Below, piece by piece: positions 46,536 to 55,107 of a stretch of 64,000 nt of DNA. The stretch's first letter is position 1; every line of letters starts with the position of its first letter. The position numbers and the translations under genes were made by a program. Below the pieces are notes generated by a model. It worked only from the letters and a program-made list of their open reading frames with translations. It had not been told where the DNA came from and made no database searches. The DNA comes from Gallalistipes aquisgranensis (lineage in GTDB: Bacteria > Bacteroidota > Bacteroidia > Bacteroidales > Rikenellaceae): the NCBI RefSeq assembly GCF_014982715.1, contig NZ_JADCJY010000001.1, positions 992,001-1,056,000 of the forward strand, in the 5' to 3' direction.

Positions 46536-47714
46536 TTACATCCTCCTCCAATAGGTTTCGTTCGTCGCGATCTTTTTCAGCCGGGGCAGGCAAAGCAGCG
46601 GCAGCAGAATGAAAACGACGGTCATCCAACCCAGGTCGTGTATGGAATATATGACCGGGGCTCCCCGCATGGCCTGGTCAATGAATACATCCGTATAGAA
46701 CGTGAATGGGAATATGCGGCTGAACGCGACGACATACCAGTCCATTGCCATCAACGGAAAAGTAAGTCCGGAGAAGGTGAAGGCCAGCACCGAATAGCCT
46801 CCCGCTATCGAAAGCGACAACCGCAGGTTGCTCAGTACGGAAATGATCAGCACACCGATCGACTGGTAGGAGAGCACGAAAAGAAATCCGGCTAGAATCA
46901 ACAATGCCGCACTGCCGTTCAGGGGCACTCCCACCCATTTGTACATGATCGTATTCATCAGCAGGCTCATCAGAAACATGGCCCCCGTATAGGGGATCAT
47001 TTTCCCGATCAGGGCCGGCCATATCTCCCCGCCGGCCGCAGCCATCCATTCTCCTGCCGTCGCGTTTTTCAATTCCGATCCGATGGCGAAGACCGTCAGC
47101 AGGATCGTGAAAATCAGAAGCATCATGGGCATGAAACTGGGCATAAGGAAATATCCGTAATTCACCCACGGGTTGAAAAGCAGGTGACGGTCGAAATAGA
47201 TCGGCATGGCCTGGTTGTACGCCTGTTTTTCGGAAAGCCCTTTTTTCATCAGCGTCTGAATCTGTATTCCCGTAGAAAAGGTCGTGACCGTGGTTTGCAG
47301 GTCTTTTCCCAGGAATCCGTTGACAGCGATATTGGTACCGTTCACATAGGCTCCCACCCGGATAGGCGAATTGCTGTATATATCCTTTTCGAAGTTCCTC
47401 GGAATATAGACGATCGCCTCTATTTTCCCTTCACGCATCATGCGCTCGCCCTGTTCCATGTCCTGTATGTCGTAAGAGACCATGGCGGCCGGCGTGGCGT
47501 CGATCATCGAAGCCAGTTGTCGTGAGAGAGGCGAATGATCTTCGTCGAGTACGGCAATGGGCATATCTCTCGGAGTGCCTTCGCCGAAAACCGCCGCGAA
47601 AAAGAGGAACGATATGACGGGCAGTATGATCATGAGCGTGGGATAGATCGGATACTTCCGTATCCGCCCCCACTCACGCCGTAGCACACGCCCTGTCTTT
47701 CTGAAGAATCCCAT
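46536..47714 (-). CDS. ABC-2 family transporter permease
   Basis: This 392-residue protein has the same layout as its neighbour: a first helix near 25-45, a periplasmic domain with MPIAVLDEDHSPLSRQLAS, and a C-terminal helix bundle. It probably pairs with the second permease, and with HlyD and TolC forms a tripartite exporter. No ATPase gene lies in the cluster. Confidence 0.9.
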   Translation of the reverse strand: MGFFRKTGRVLRREWGRIRKYPIYPTLMIILPVISFLFFAAVFGEGTPRDMPIAVLDEDHSPLSRQLASMIDATPAAMVSYDIQDMEQGERMMREGKIEAIVYIPRNFEKDIYSNSPIRVGAYVNGTNIAVNGFLGKDLQTTVTTFSTGIQIQTLMKKGLSEKQAYNQAMPIYFDRHLLFNPWVNYGYFLMPSFMPMMLLIFTILLTVFAIGSELKNATAGEWMAAAGGEIWPALIGKMIPYTGAMFLMSLLMNTIMYKWVGVPLNGSAALLILAGFLFVLSYQSIGVLIISVLSNLRLSLSIAGGYSVLAFTFSGLTFPLMAMDWYVVAFSRIFPFTFYTDVFIDQAMRGAPVIYSIHDLGWMTVVFILLPLLCLPRLKKIATNETYWRRM

Positions 47715-47729
47715 ATTCTTCCTCCGTTC

Positions 47730-48719
47730 CTATTTCAGTTCGTCCCAGTTCACGATCGCGCTCATGCCCGGACGCAGATCGGGTTCCTGTTTCCCTGCGG
47801 GACGTGCCTTCACGTTGAAAGTCCGAATGTCGAAACCGCCCCTCGTGCGGGTAGCCGACCATGTGGCAAAGTCGGCCTGCGGTGCGATGTAGTAAACTTC
47901 CAACTCCACGTCTTTGGCCAATGCGGGAATGTCGGCCCGGAATTTCGTTCCCATTTTGATCTTGGGCAACAGGGTCTCCTTTACGTTGAACGACACCCAT
48001 TTGTCGCTCATGTCGAGAATCGTGACGACGGGGTACCCGCTGCCGACCAACTCCCCCGCTTCGGCGATGACGGTCGAGACCTCCCCGTCTACGGGCGAAT
48101 AGACGCAGGCGTCCGAGACATAGCTTTCCACTTCGGATACGGCTCCGGCAGCTTGGGCGACAAGTGCGGCTGCGGCAGCCTTGTCTTCCTTGCGCGTACC
48201 GGCTACGGCCATGTCGTACTGCGATTTCGCAGCGGCGGCCGTCGCCTTCATGGCGTTCAGATTCGCCAGTGCTTCGTCGTGTTTCTGAGCCGGCACTACC
48301 CCCTCCTTATACAGATTGTCGATCCGGTCGAACGTTTTCTGTGCCAACGCCACGCCTGCCTCGGCCTTCTGCCACAGGCTCTGGGCCGCCTCTATCTGCT
48401 GAATCCTGGCACCTGCCAATGCCATCTTATCCTGGGCCTGCGCTGCACTTTCGGCCGCTTTGGCCTGGCGCAACTTGGCCTCCACTTCGGGAATGCTCAG
48501 CGTATAGAGCAATTCGCCTTTCCGCACTTTCTGCCCCTCTTTTACCAACATCCTGTCGATTCGCCCCGCCAGCTTCGAAGATGCCTTATAGCTGGTCACG
48601 TCCGTCTCTCCCTGCAGCAGCACGGGTGCGGGTTTGACGACGACCCAGCTGATCAGTGCCACGAGGGTGGCAACGGCAAGAATGGCCCCGATCAATCCGA
48701 TCACATTACTCTTCTTCAT
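47730..48719 (-). CDS. HlyD-family periplasmic adaptor protein
   Basis: This 329-residue membrane fusion protein has an N-terminal anchor helix (about 8-28). A lipoyl/barrel-sandwich half (SSKLAGRIDRMLVKEGQKVRKGELL region) is followed by a long coiled-coil hairpin (about 75-185, rich in Ala, Lys, Gln) and a closing half with VYSPVDGEVSTVIAEAGELV. It bridges the inner-membrane permeases and TolC. Confidence 0.93.
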   Translation of the reverse strand: MKKSNVIGLIGAILAVATLVALISWVVVKPAPVLLQGETDVTSYKASSKLAGRIDRMLVKEGQKVRKGELLYTLSIPEVEAKLRQAKAAESAAQAQDKMALAGARIQQIEAAQSLWQKAEAGVALAQKTFDRIDNLYKEGVVPAQKHDEALANLNAMKATAAAAKSQYDMAVAGTRKEDKAAAAALVAQAAGAVSEVESYVSDACVYSPVDGEVSTVIAEAGELVGSGYPVVTILDMSDKWVSFNVKETLLPKIKMGTKFRADIPALAKDVELEVYYIAPQADFATWSATRTRGGFDIRTFNVKARPAGKQEPDLRPGMSAIVNWDELK

Positions 48720-48753
48720 ACGTGTAGTTTTTTATTTATAGTTTTCCAACTTT

Positions 48754-50184
48754 TTATTCTTCGAACCGTATCTGTACGGCAGTCGGCCGTTTTCCGTAGT
48801 CTGCGAACTGTTCGCTCGCTCCGGCCGCTTCCAGCAGACGGGCCAGCATCAGGTCGTAGTAATAGGCAGCCTGAATCCGCTCCGTTTTGATTTTGGCAAG
48901 GTTCAACTGGGCGTCGATCACGTCGGCCGAAGAAGCCATCCCTTCTTTGAATGCCGCATTCTGAATCCGCAGATACTCCTGCGCGAATTTCAGGGAAGCC
49001 TCGATGGAAGGCATCTGATCGTGATAGGTGCGCATTTCATTGTAAAGTTTTTCTATCAGTACCGAGATTTCATTGCCGGCTTTGGTCTGCAGAGCCTCCA
49101 CCTGCCGGACGGTATTTTTGGCCGCGCTGAATTTGTATTCACGATTCAGCCCGTCGAATATTTTCAGTTGAATCCCCGCGCCTACGGCCCATGTGGGAAG
49201 ATATTTCGAGAACTGATAATTATAGAAGAAAGTCCCTCCGCCCAAGGCGATCTGCGGCAAAAATTCCGAGCGTTGCAGCCGGACGTTCTCTTTAGCCAGA
49301 TCCCTCTTCAAAGCCACCTGGTTGAGCAACGGGTTGTTCTTGGCAGCCAAATCCTTGAAATAAGCCACATCTTCTATTTCTTCCAGTATGAACATCGGCG
49401 ATACCGGGACAAACTCCTGTTCTTCGTTCAGCGTGTTGCTCAACGCAGTAGTCACCGTCCGTGCCTGCAACCGGGACTGGAGCAACTCGCGTTCCGCCTC
49501 GGCCATTTTCACCTCCGCATACAACCGGTCCCCTTGCGAAATGATTCCGTTCTTTTCCAGTGCGATGGCGTCATTCAGATGAACCCTCACTCCATCCACT
49601 ACCTGCTGCCGGACGGCTACGACCTGGTTGGCGAGGGCCAGTCCGTAATAATATTCGGCCAGCTGCGAAACCAGCGCATTGCGGCTTTGCGCACCTTTTT
49701 CCCGGGTAGTTCGCTCGTTGATCTTCGCCGCATTGTTCGCCGCATTGATCTTGCCTCCCGTATAGAGCGGCATGGTCACGCTGCCCCCCACGAATGCAGT
49801 ATTACGGTCCTGAATCGTCATACCCCAGTTTTGTCCCAGCAGCGCCCCCGCCTGTTGCAGGATTTCGGGCGGCAGAATACCTGTACCGCCCATACCTTCC
49901 ATCAATCCCTTGACCGGTTCCTTCAGACCGTTCAGATCGATGCCGATATCCTTGCCCAGATGCGCATAGGTTCCCGTTACACCGATCTGTGGCAACCGAA
50001 GTCCGAACGCAGCTTTCCGCTCCTGTTCCGCGGCCTTTTCCTCATACTGCAAAGCGCTAATTTCAGGGTTGTTGGTCATCGTCCTGACAAGCGCATCGTC
50101 GAATGAGAGCATCTTTTTACCCTCCTGGGCCCCTGCTCCGAGAACCGCACCGGCGAGTGCCGTCAGCAGAATCATTTTTTTCAT
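48754..50184 (-). CDS. TolC-family outer-membrane efflux protein
   Basis: The start was set at 50184 (MKKMILLTALAGAVLGAGAQ, a signal peptide); an ATG at 50193 is three codons upstream. The 476-residue protein has the two-fold TolC repeat of long periplasmic helices and short outer-membrane strands. It lies 17 bases after the TetR gene and 34 before HlyD, in one operon. Confidence 0.93.
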   Translation of the reverse strand: MKKMILLTALAGAVLGAGAQEGKKMLSFDDALVRTMTNNPEISALQYEEKAAEQERKAAFGLRLPQIGVTGTYAHLGKDIGIDLNGLKEPVKGLMEGMGGTGILPPEILQQAGALLGQNWGMTIQDRNTAFVGGSVTMPLYTGGKINAANNAAKINERTTREKGAQSRNALVSQLAEYYYGLALANQVVAVRQQVVDGVRVHLNDAIALEKNGIISQGDRLYAEVKMAEAERELLQSRLQARTVTTALSNTLNEEQEFVPVSPMFILEEIEDVAYFKDLAAKNNPLLNQVALKRDLAKENVRLQRSEFLPQIALGGGTFFYNYQFSKYLPTWAVGAGIQLKIFDGLNREYKFSAAKNTVRQVEALQTKAGNEISVLIEKLYNEMRTYHDQMPSIEASLKFAQEYLRIQNAAFKEGMASSADVIDAQLNLAKIKTERIQAAYYYDLMLARLLEAAGASEQFADYGKRPTAVQIRFEE

Positions 50185-50201
50185 ACGGTACATGCTTTAG
50201 T

Positions 50202-50789
50202 TTATCTTGCTTTTATCAATCTCATCGCCTGCCCGACAATATGGCCGGTATCCGCACAATCCGGCTCTTTACAACTGATTATCCGATTGTAACGCAATGC
50301 GAGGTATTGCATCGGCAACCCGATCATCGCATGGTAAAGATCATCGGGCAACAAGTCGCTCCTTATCCCGGGACTGTTACGGATCATAATCATCAACTCT
50401 TCTGCCAAAGCGTCCACCCGGGCCGTCAATGCGGGACGGATCGTTACGGAGAAATCATTGAGCAGCATGATCAAAAATTTTATCCGGGCTTCGTTCTCCC
50501 GGGATATTTGCAGGATGTGGAGAATCACTCCTTCCACGATCTCCTCCACCCCGTGCTTTTCTGCGATCAGCGAAGATATTTTCTCGTTGATAATGTTGAA
50601 GTAAAGTTCCAGCATATCATTGATAAGCTCCTCTTTTCCTGAATAATGGCGATAGAGGTAACCTACCGATACGCCGGCCCTCTTCGCGATTGCTGCCACC
50701 GAACAGTTGGGAATCCCCTGCTCGCTGATGATTTCGATTGCCGCATCGCGTATCCGTTCGATTTTCGATGTATCAATTCTTTTCGACAT
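50202..50789 (-). CDS. TetR/AcrR-family transcriptional regulator
   Basis: This 195-residue repressor has an N-terminal helix-turn-helix (about 25-48, NCSVAAIAKRAGVSVGYLYRHY); the C-terminal ligand domain is helical. It is the first gene of the exporter operon and is probably autoregulated through two AATGAAT/ATTCATT palindromes (50804-50821 and 50874-50887). Confidence 0.94.
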   Translation of the reverse strand: MSKRIDTSKIERIRDAAIEIISEQGIPNCSVAAIAKRAGVSVGYLYRHYSGKEELINDMLELYFNIINEKISSLIAEKHGVEEIVEGVILHILQISRENEARIKFLIMLLNDFSVTIRPALTARVDALAEELMIMIRNSPGIRSDLLPDDLYHAMIGLPMQYLALRYNRIISCKEPDCADTGHIVGQAMRLIKAR

Positions 50790-50803
50790 GATTCACTTTA
50801 ATA

Positions 50804-50821
50804 AATGAATGATTATTCATT
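50804..50821. promoter_or_regulatory. Candidate TetR operator O1
   Basis: AATGAAT, 4-base spacer, ATTCATT. It lies 15-32 bases before the tetR start, between promoter and gene, where binding would block transcription. Confidence 0.6.
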
Positions 50822-50833
50822 CATATTCGAGTG

Positions 50834-50865
50834 CAAATATGAAAAGTATTTTGCGATTCTCCAAA
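50834..50865 (-). promoter_or_regulatory. Promoter of TetR exporter operon
   Basis: On the minus strand, TTTG (50862-50865), 20-base spacer and CATATTTG (50834-50841; one mismatch to TAnnTTTG). It is flanked by the two palindromes. Confidence 0.6.
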
Positions 50866-50873
50866 AAATAATG

Positions 50874-50887
50874 AATGAATATTCATT
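50874..50887. promoter_or_regulatory. Candidate TetR operator O2
   Basis: AATGAATATTCATT, a perfect 14-base palindrome just upstream of the -33 element, with the same half-sites as O1. Confidence 0.65.
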
Positions 50888-51102
50888 TATTTTTAAAGGC
50901 TTGACAAAGGCCATGCTTACTCCATTAACTGGACTTTACGAGATGATACAAAAGCGGCCCCTTGCAATTTTCACAAAAGAAATATGGAAGTGGTGCTGAT
51001 TGCTATCCGGTTATTGGCCGGATAACCGATAACGGAATGTGATCGACGTAATGAACTTGACGCGATTCAAAAAGGCCTTCTTGTTTTTCAATCATTAAAA
51101 AA

Positions 51103-51543
51103 TCAGCCACATATATGCCGATTGATCTCCCTCACCTCTGCGGCCTCTCCGGGCAGGACCACTACATCGACACCGGCCTTGCGAAGCAACTCCTCCCCAT
51201 GGCACTCCACGAAACATGGAGGTTCCTTGAGTGCGAAAACCACTTTGGAAAAACCGTAACGCAAAATCAGTTCCGTACACGATTCAGGTTTCGATTTACG
51301 AAGGGAACAAGGTTCCATCGAACTGTACATCGTCGCACCGCGCAGGTCTTCCCCGGCCGCAAGAGCTTTGGCAATGGCCTCCTCCTCCGCATGGTTCGCA
51401 GAACCGGTTTCATGAGTATACCCCGTGTAACTGCGGCCCGAAGGCAATACCACGACCGCCCCTACGCAATAAGCGCTGCAGGTCGGCACACAGCGACGGC
51501 TTTGCCTTATCGCCTCCTTCAGATATTCCAGATCGGTTTTCAT
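51103..51543 (-). CDS. RibD-type deaminase domain protein (stand-alone)
   Basis: This 146-residue cytidine-deaminase-fold protein has zinc-site residues His51 and Glu53 (HAEEE) and Cys79/Cys89 in MEPCSLRKSKPESC. This matches RibD deaminase (PCSxxGxxPxC) more than tRNA or CMP deaminases. It overlaps the stand-alone reductase by 4 bases (ATGA). RibD normally fuses both activities in about 370 residues, so this looks like a split RibD or a related pterin/pyrimidine pathway. Confidence 0.8.
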   Translation of the reverse strand: MKTDLEYLKEAIRQSRRCVPTCSAYCVGAVVVLPSGRSYTGYTHETGSANHAEEEAIAKALAAGEDLRGATMYSSMEPCSLRKSKPESCTELILRYGFSKVVFALKEPPCFVECHGEELLRKAGVDVVVLPGEAAEVREINRHICG

Positions 51544-52202
51544 CGTTTCAATTCGTAACGCATTACGGCCATATCCCCTACTTTGCGGACTTCGAGCAAC
51601 GCCATCCTGCGTTCCCGGCCGAAAGGATAATTTCCATCTGTCACCAGTCGCGGAGCGCCTCCTTGTCCCACGAAAAAGGGCGCCACGGCCAGGCGGAATT
51701 CATCCACCATGTTTTCTTCGAAAAACAGGCCGAGCACATGGCTCCCCCCTTCCACCAGCAAGGAGCGGAATCCCCGGCTCCCGAGTTCTTCGACGACGGC
51801 ACGCGCCGTCAACCGGGGAAGGGTGACGATCGAGGAGACTTCCGAAATCCGGTCACGTACGGAAGAGGGAACGGATTCCGGCAAAAAAACGATTTTTTCT
51901 CCCTCCCCTTCCGAGAAAAAACGGAGGTCGACCGGCAAGTTTCCCGTTCCGCTGAGTGTCACTTTCGCCAAATCCGGACATTGCCCCCGGACGATCCGTT
52001 CGGCCCGGAGCCCGGAGTCGCGGATCACAAGAGCCGGATTATCCCTGCGAAGCGTTTCTGCCCCTACGAGTATTGCATCACATTCGGCCCGGAGCCGATG
52101 TACCTCGGCCCAGTCTTCCGGCCCGGAGAGTACCAGCCGGCGGGGAGTCAGGTCGTCGAGACAACCGTCTGCGGACACGGCCGCCGATACGATCACTTTC
52201 AT
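51540..52202 (-). CDS. RibD C-terminal-like reductase (stand-alone)
   Basis: This 220-residue dihydrofolate-reductase-fold protein has ILVGAETLRRDNP at 44-56 and LLVEGGSHV at 148-156, both RibD_C hallmarks. It probably uses NADPH to reduce an aminopyrimidine ribose product made by the neighbouring deaminase. It is coupled by 4-base overlaps to both neighbours. Confidence 0.85.
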   Translation of the reverse strand: MKVIVSAAVSADGCLDDLTPRRLVLSGPEDWAEVHRLRAECDAILVGAETLRRDNPALVIRDSGLRAERIVRGQCPDLAKVTLSGTGNLPVDLRFFSEGEGEKIVFLPESVPSSVRDRISEVSSIVTLPRLTARAVVEELGSRGFRSLLVEGGSHVLGLFFEENMVDEFRLAVAPFFVGQGGAPRLVTDGNYPFGRERRMALLEVRKVGDMAVMRYELKR

Positions 52203-53434
52203 GGCCGGATCGTTTTTGCGCGGGTGTCGGTCCCGTGATGCAGCACGATCAGCGTGACCTCCGGATAAGTCCCGATCCGCATGGGATAGAGTACGTATCC
52301 GATTCCGTCGTTAATATAGAGTTGGCGGTTTCCCTCTTCGTAAAGACCGCTCCACCGGGCATACATCCAGCGGGCGGGAGACCATGCCCACTTCCCGAGC
52401 CGGAATTTCACCTGCATACTGTGGACATGACCGGCAAGGGTAAGATCGCTTTTCCCCGCCACGAGCAGGTTGTCCCACAGTTGGGGCGCATGCGAAACGG
52501 TGATATTGTAAAGGGAGTCGGGCACTCCGTCGAAAGTTCTTTCCAAATCAACCCCGCACATGGAGGAAGCATGTCCGTTCAACTTGTAGTTCGCAGGGAA
52601 ATTCACTCCCGAAATCGTGATCCGGTCCGTTCCCCGGGTCAGGAAACGGGATTCGTTCACCAACGGTATCCACCCCATCTGCCTTTGCAGGGTCAGCAGG
52701 CGTCTGACATTCTCTTCGGGCGAAAGTTTCAGTGTGTCATGGATGTAAACTCCCAGATCGTGGTTGCCCAGCACGGAATAGACCGGTGCCCGCACTCCGG
52801 AGAGTACGGAGACGATTTCCGGTGTAAGTTCCGTAACGTGACTGTTGACGAGATCTCCGCTGTTGACAACGATGTCGGGATGCAAGGCATTGATCGTATC
52901 AACCATCCGGGGCAGTATCCTGTCGCTGTGGATCAGCATGCCGATATGTGTATCGGAAAACTGCACGATCCGGAATCCGTCGAAAGCAGCCGGAATGCGG
53001 GGAGACGTGATGTCGACCCGCCGCACCTCGATCCGGCTGCGCCCTACACTCCCCCCCCAGAGCATGGCTGCGAATACACAGAGCCCCAATGCCGTCCCCG
53101 CATATCCGAACAGATGGAACGTCCGGTGCGTGATTTTTCTTACCAGCAGGTCGGGCAAGGAGACAAGTACATAGATCAATTTCGGCAGCGCATTCAGGAA
53201 AAAGAGGAAGAACACCCAACTCACGGCATGCAGCAACTGCGGCGATTCCCGATCAAGACTGTTCCGGTAAAAGATCAGCGCGGAGACGATGACCAGGTCT
53301 ACTGCCAACGCATAGACGATATACCCTACCCTCATCCATTTCCCGAAACGATGCTTCCGGATTATCCTGCGGTATATGTAATAATCCACCAGCAGGGCGA
53401 TGACGGAGATGACGGCTATGGCGTACACGATCAT
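52199..53434 (-). CDS. Membrane-anchored metallophosphoesterase
   Basis: Starting at 53434 (MIVYAIAVISVIALLVDYY) places a helix at the N-terminus; an ATG at 53464 adds 10 residues. Four membrane helices (about 1-150) precede a calcineurin-like domain with metal-site motifs FSDTHIG, NSGDLVNS, GNHD, SHAP and GHVHSMQ. It resembles YkuE/YaeI-type phosphodiesterases, perhaps acting on lipid or phosphate esters at the outer side of the inner membrane. It overlaps the reductase gene by 4 bases. Confidence 0.9.
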   Translation of the reverse strand: MIVYAIAVISVIALLVDYYIYRRIIRKHRFGKWMRVGYIVYALAVDLVIVSALIFYRNSLDRESPQLLHAVSWVFFLFFLNALPKLIYVLVSLPDLLVRKITHRTFHLFGYAGTALGLCVFAAMLWGGSVGRSRIEVRRVDITSPRIPAAFDGFRIVQFSDTHIGMLIHSDRILPRMVDTINALHPDIVVNSGDLVNSHVTELTPEIVSVLSGVRAPVYSVLGNHDLGVYIHDTLKLSPEENVRRLLTLQRQMGWIPLVNESRFLTRGTDRITISGVNFPANYKLNGHASSMCGVDLERTFDGVPDSLYNITVSHAPQLWDNLLVAGKSDLTLAGHVHSMQVKFRLGKWAWSPARWMYARWSGLYEEGNRQLYINDGIGYVLYPMRIGTYPEVTLIVLHHGTDTRAKTIRP

Positions 53435-53621
53435 AATGCGGATACGTTTAGTAAGTTCCGGCATCCAAAAAGCGAACCGGATTCGGATGCGAAGATAATC
53501 ATAAAATCCAAAAATGCTTTGGCATATATGTTGCTCCGAGGGGAGGCGGATCGAATTTTCTTGCATCCGAAACATTTTCTCTATCACTCAATCAAACTAT
53601 TACGAACTAAATCAATCGTCT

Positions 53622-54914
53622 ATGAAAACATTGAGACTTTTGCTCGTCGGACTGATTTTCACCTTGCAACTGCCTGCCCAAACCCGGACGGTCAACATTT
53701 ACGAGTACCGCCCGAACGTGATCGTGACCGGATTGCGCGGTGATGCGGCAGACAGCGCCATGATCGGAGCCGCCGTCCGCCACTATTTCGAAACGCACGT
53801 CACCGGTTTCCAACAGTCGCATATGCCGCAGTTCATCATCACGGGACGCGACAACCGATTTCTGCTCGGCATCGGAGGATACGTGAATTTCCGTACGGCT
53901 TATGACTTCAGCGGCGTGGTGCAGAACGAAGATTTCGTAACCTACGACATTCCGATTCCGGGGAACGCGACGACCGCCCAACAATTGCGGATGGATGCGA
54001 GTACGTCACGGTTGTTTTTCAAGGCCATTGCCAACACGAAAAAACTGGGTCGTGTCATCACTTATATCGAAACCGACTTTCGGGGCGGCGACTACCGGTT
54101 GCGGCTCCGTTCCGCTTACATCTCTTTCAAGGGATGGCTGTTCGGACGCGACGTCACGACGTTCTGCGACCTGAATGCCAGCCCCACCACGATAGACTTC
54201 GAGGGCCCGAACGCCTACACGTTCGGATTCAACACCATGATCCGGTACACGCACGCGTTCAACGACCGTTGGAGTCTGGGTGCGGCTCTCGAAATGCCGG
54301 AGGTCAGCGGCACCTATGCCCCGGGGTTGATCGCCATTCCGCAGCGCCTGCCCGATCTGCCCGTCTACGTCCAGTACAATTGGGGCAGAAATCGGTTCAG
54401 CCATATCCGTGCCTCGGCCGTTTTCCGGGACATGTACTATCATGACGAAACGCTAGGTAAGAACAAGTCCGCTTTCGGCTGGGGCACCCAGCTGAGTACT
54501 GCGATCCGGGTTACCCGTCCGTTGATTCTTTTCGGACAGGCCGTCTACGGACGCGGCATTTCCCCTTACATTCAGGATATCGACGGGGCGGGTCTCGATA
54601 TCGTTCCCGACCCGCGCCACCCGGACCAATTGCAGACCCTGCCGATGTTCGGCTGGTTCGGGGCGGCCCAGATCAACCTGCTCGACAACCTGTTCTGCTC
54701 GGGAGGATTCTCGCAGGTGAGGGTTTACAAGCGCAACGACTTCGGCACTTCCGACATGTACCGCACAGCCCAGTACATTTTCGGCAACGTGTTTTACCAC
54801 ATCACTCCCAACTGCCAGGTCGCACTGGAATACCTCTACGGCAAGCGCAAAAACATGGATAATGCATCGAACCATGCCAATCGGATACAGGCGATGATTC
54901 AATACAATTTCTGA
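53622..54914 (+). CDS. DcaP-like outer-membrane porin
   Basis: The start was set at 53622 (signal peptide MKTLRLLLVGLIFTLQLPAQ), not the longer reading from 53514. The 430-residue protein has alternating aromatic beta-strands and ends in IQYNF, typical of outer-membrane barrels. The RDNRFLLGIGGYVNFR-like N-terminal strand, with a DNR segment, and the RSAYISFKGWLFGRD segment fit DcaP-type trimeric porins. Passage of small acids is a family expectation only. Confidence 0.75.
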   Translation: MKTLRLLLVGLIFTLQLPAQTRTVNIYEYRPNVIVTGLRGDAADSAMIGAAVRHYFETHVTGFQQSHMPQFIITGRDNRFLLGIGGYVNFRTAYDFSGVVQNEDFVTYDIPIPGNATTAQQLRMDASTSRLFFKAIANTKKLGRVITYIETDFRGGDYRLRLRSAYISFKGWLFGRDVTTFCDLNASPTTIDFEGPNAYTFGFNTMIRYTHAFNDRWSLGAALEMPEVSGTYAPGLIAIPQRLPDLPVYVQYNWGRNRFSHIRASAVFRDMYYHDETLGKNKSAFGWGTQLSTAIRVTRPLILFGQAVYGRGISPYIQDIDGAGLDIVPDPRHPDQLQTLPMFGWFGAAQINLLDNLFCSGGFSQVRVYKRNDFGTSDMYRTAQYIFGNVFYHITPNCQVALEYLYGKRKNMDNASNHANRIQAMIQYNF

Positions 54915-54941
54915 TTTTCATGACGATTTTTCCCGGATCGC

Positions 54942-54972
54942 TTTGATTCTTAAAATAATTTAATTATGTTTG
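54942..54972 (+). promoter_or_regulatory. Consensus promoter of the trp leader
   Basis: TTTG at 54942-54945, exactly 19 bases, then TATGTTTG at 54965-54972. It is a perfect TTTG-N19-TAnnTTTG match, 21 bases before the leader peptide start. Confidence 0.8.
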
Positions 54973-54993
54973 CCGTATCAAAATAGAAAACAG

Positions 54994-55053
54994 ATGTCGG
55001 GAACAATGAATCATGGCTGGTGGTGGCGCTCATTGCTTAGAAGTAAACAATGA
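54994..55053 (+). CDS. trpL: trp operon leader peptide (three tandem Trp codons)
   Basis: This 19-codon frame (second ATG at 55006 gives 15) contains UGG UGG UGG at 55018-55026, Trp9-Trp10-Trp11, followed by RSLLRSKQ and TGA. It lies directly after a perfect promoter and directly before a terminator/antiterminator pair and trpB. Ribosome stalling at the Trp codons when charged tRNA-Trp is scarce would cover 55030-55035 and leave 55040-55050 free to form the antiterminator. It is far too short for usual gene finders. Confidence 0.88.
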   Translation: MSGTMNHGWWWRSLLRSKQ

Positions 55054-55107
55054 CGGCTTTACCATTGATCCCCGGTACGAAAACATAAAAGGCCCGTTGT
55101 TTACTTC
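55030..55107 (+). promoter_or_regulatory. Antiterminator and anti-antiterminator segments of trp attenuator
   Basis: Segment 1 TCATTG (55030-55035) can pair with CAATGA (55048-55053). Segment 2 GAAGTAAACAA (55040-55050) pairs perfectly, 11 bp, with segment 3 TTGTTTACTTC (55097-55107), with CGG/CCG (55054-55056 with 55094-55096) extending it. Segment 3 overlaps the left arm of the terminator, so antiterminator and terminator exclude each other. Confidence 0.85.

Larger units (their letters stand above)
50790..51102. other. Intergenic region (313 bases), tetR side to RibD-like side
   Basis: It contains the exporter promoter, two operators and, at 51004-51028, nested inverted repeats (TATCCGG/CCGGATA and CGGTTAT/ATAACCG). 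No gene is supported. Confidence 0.6.
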
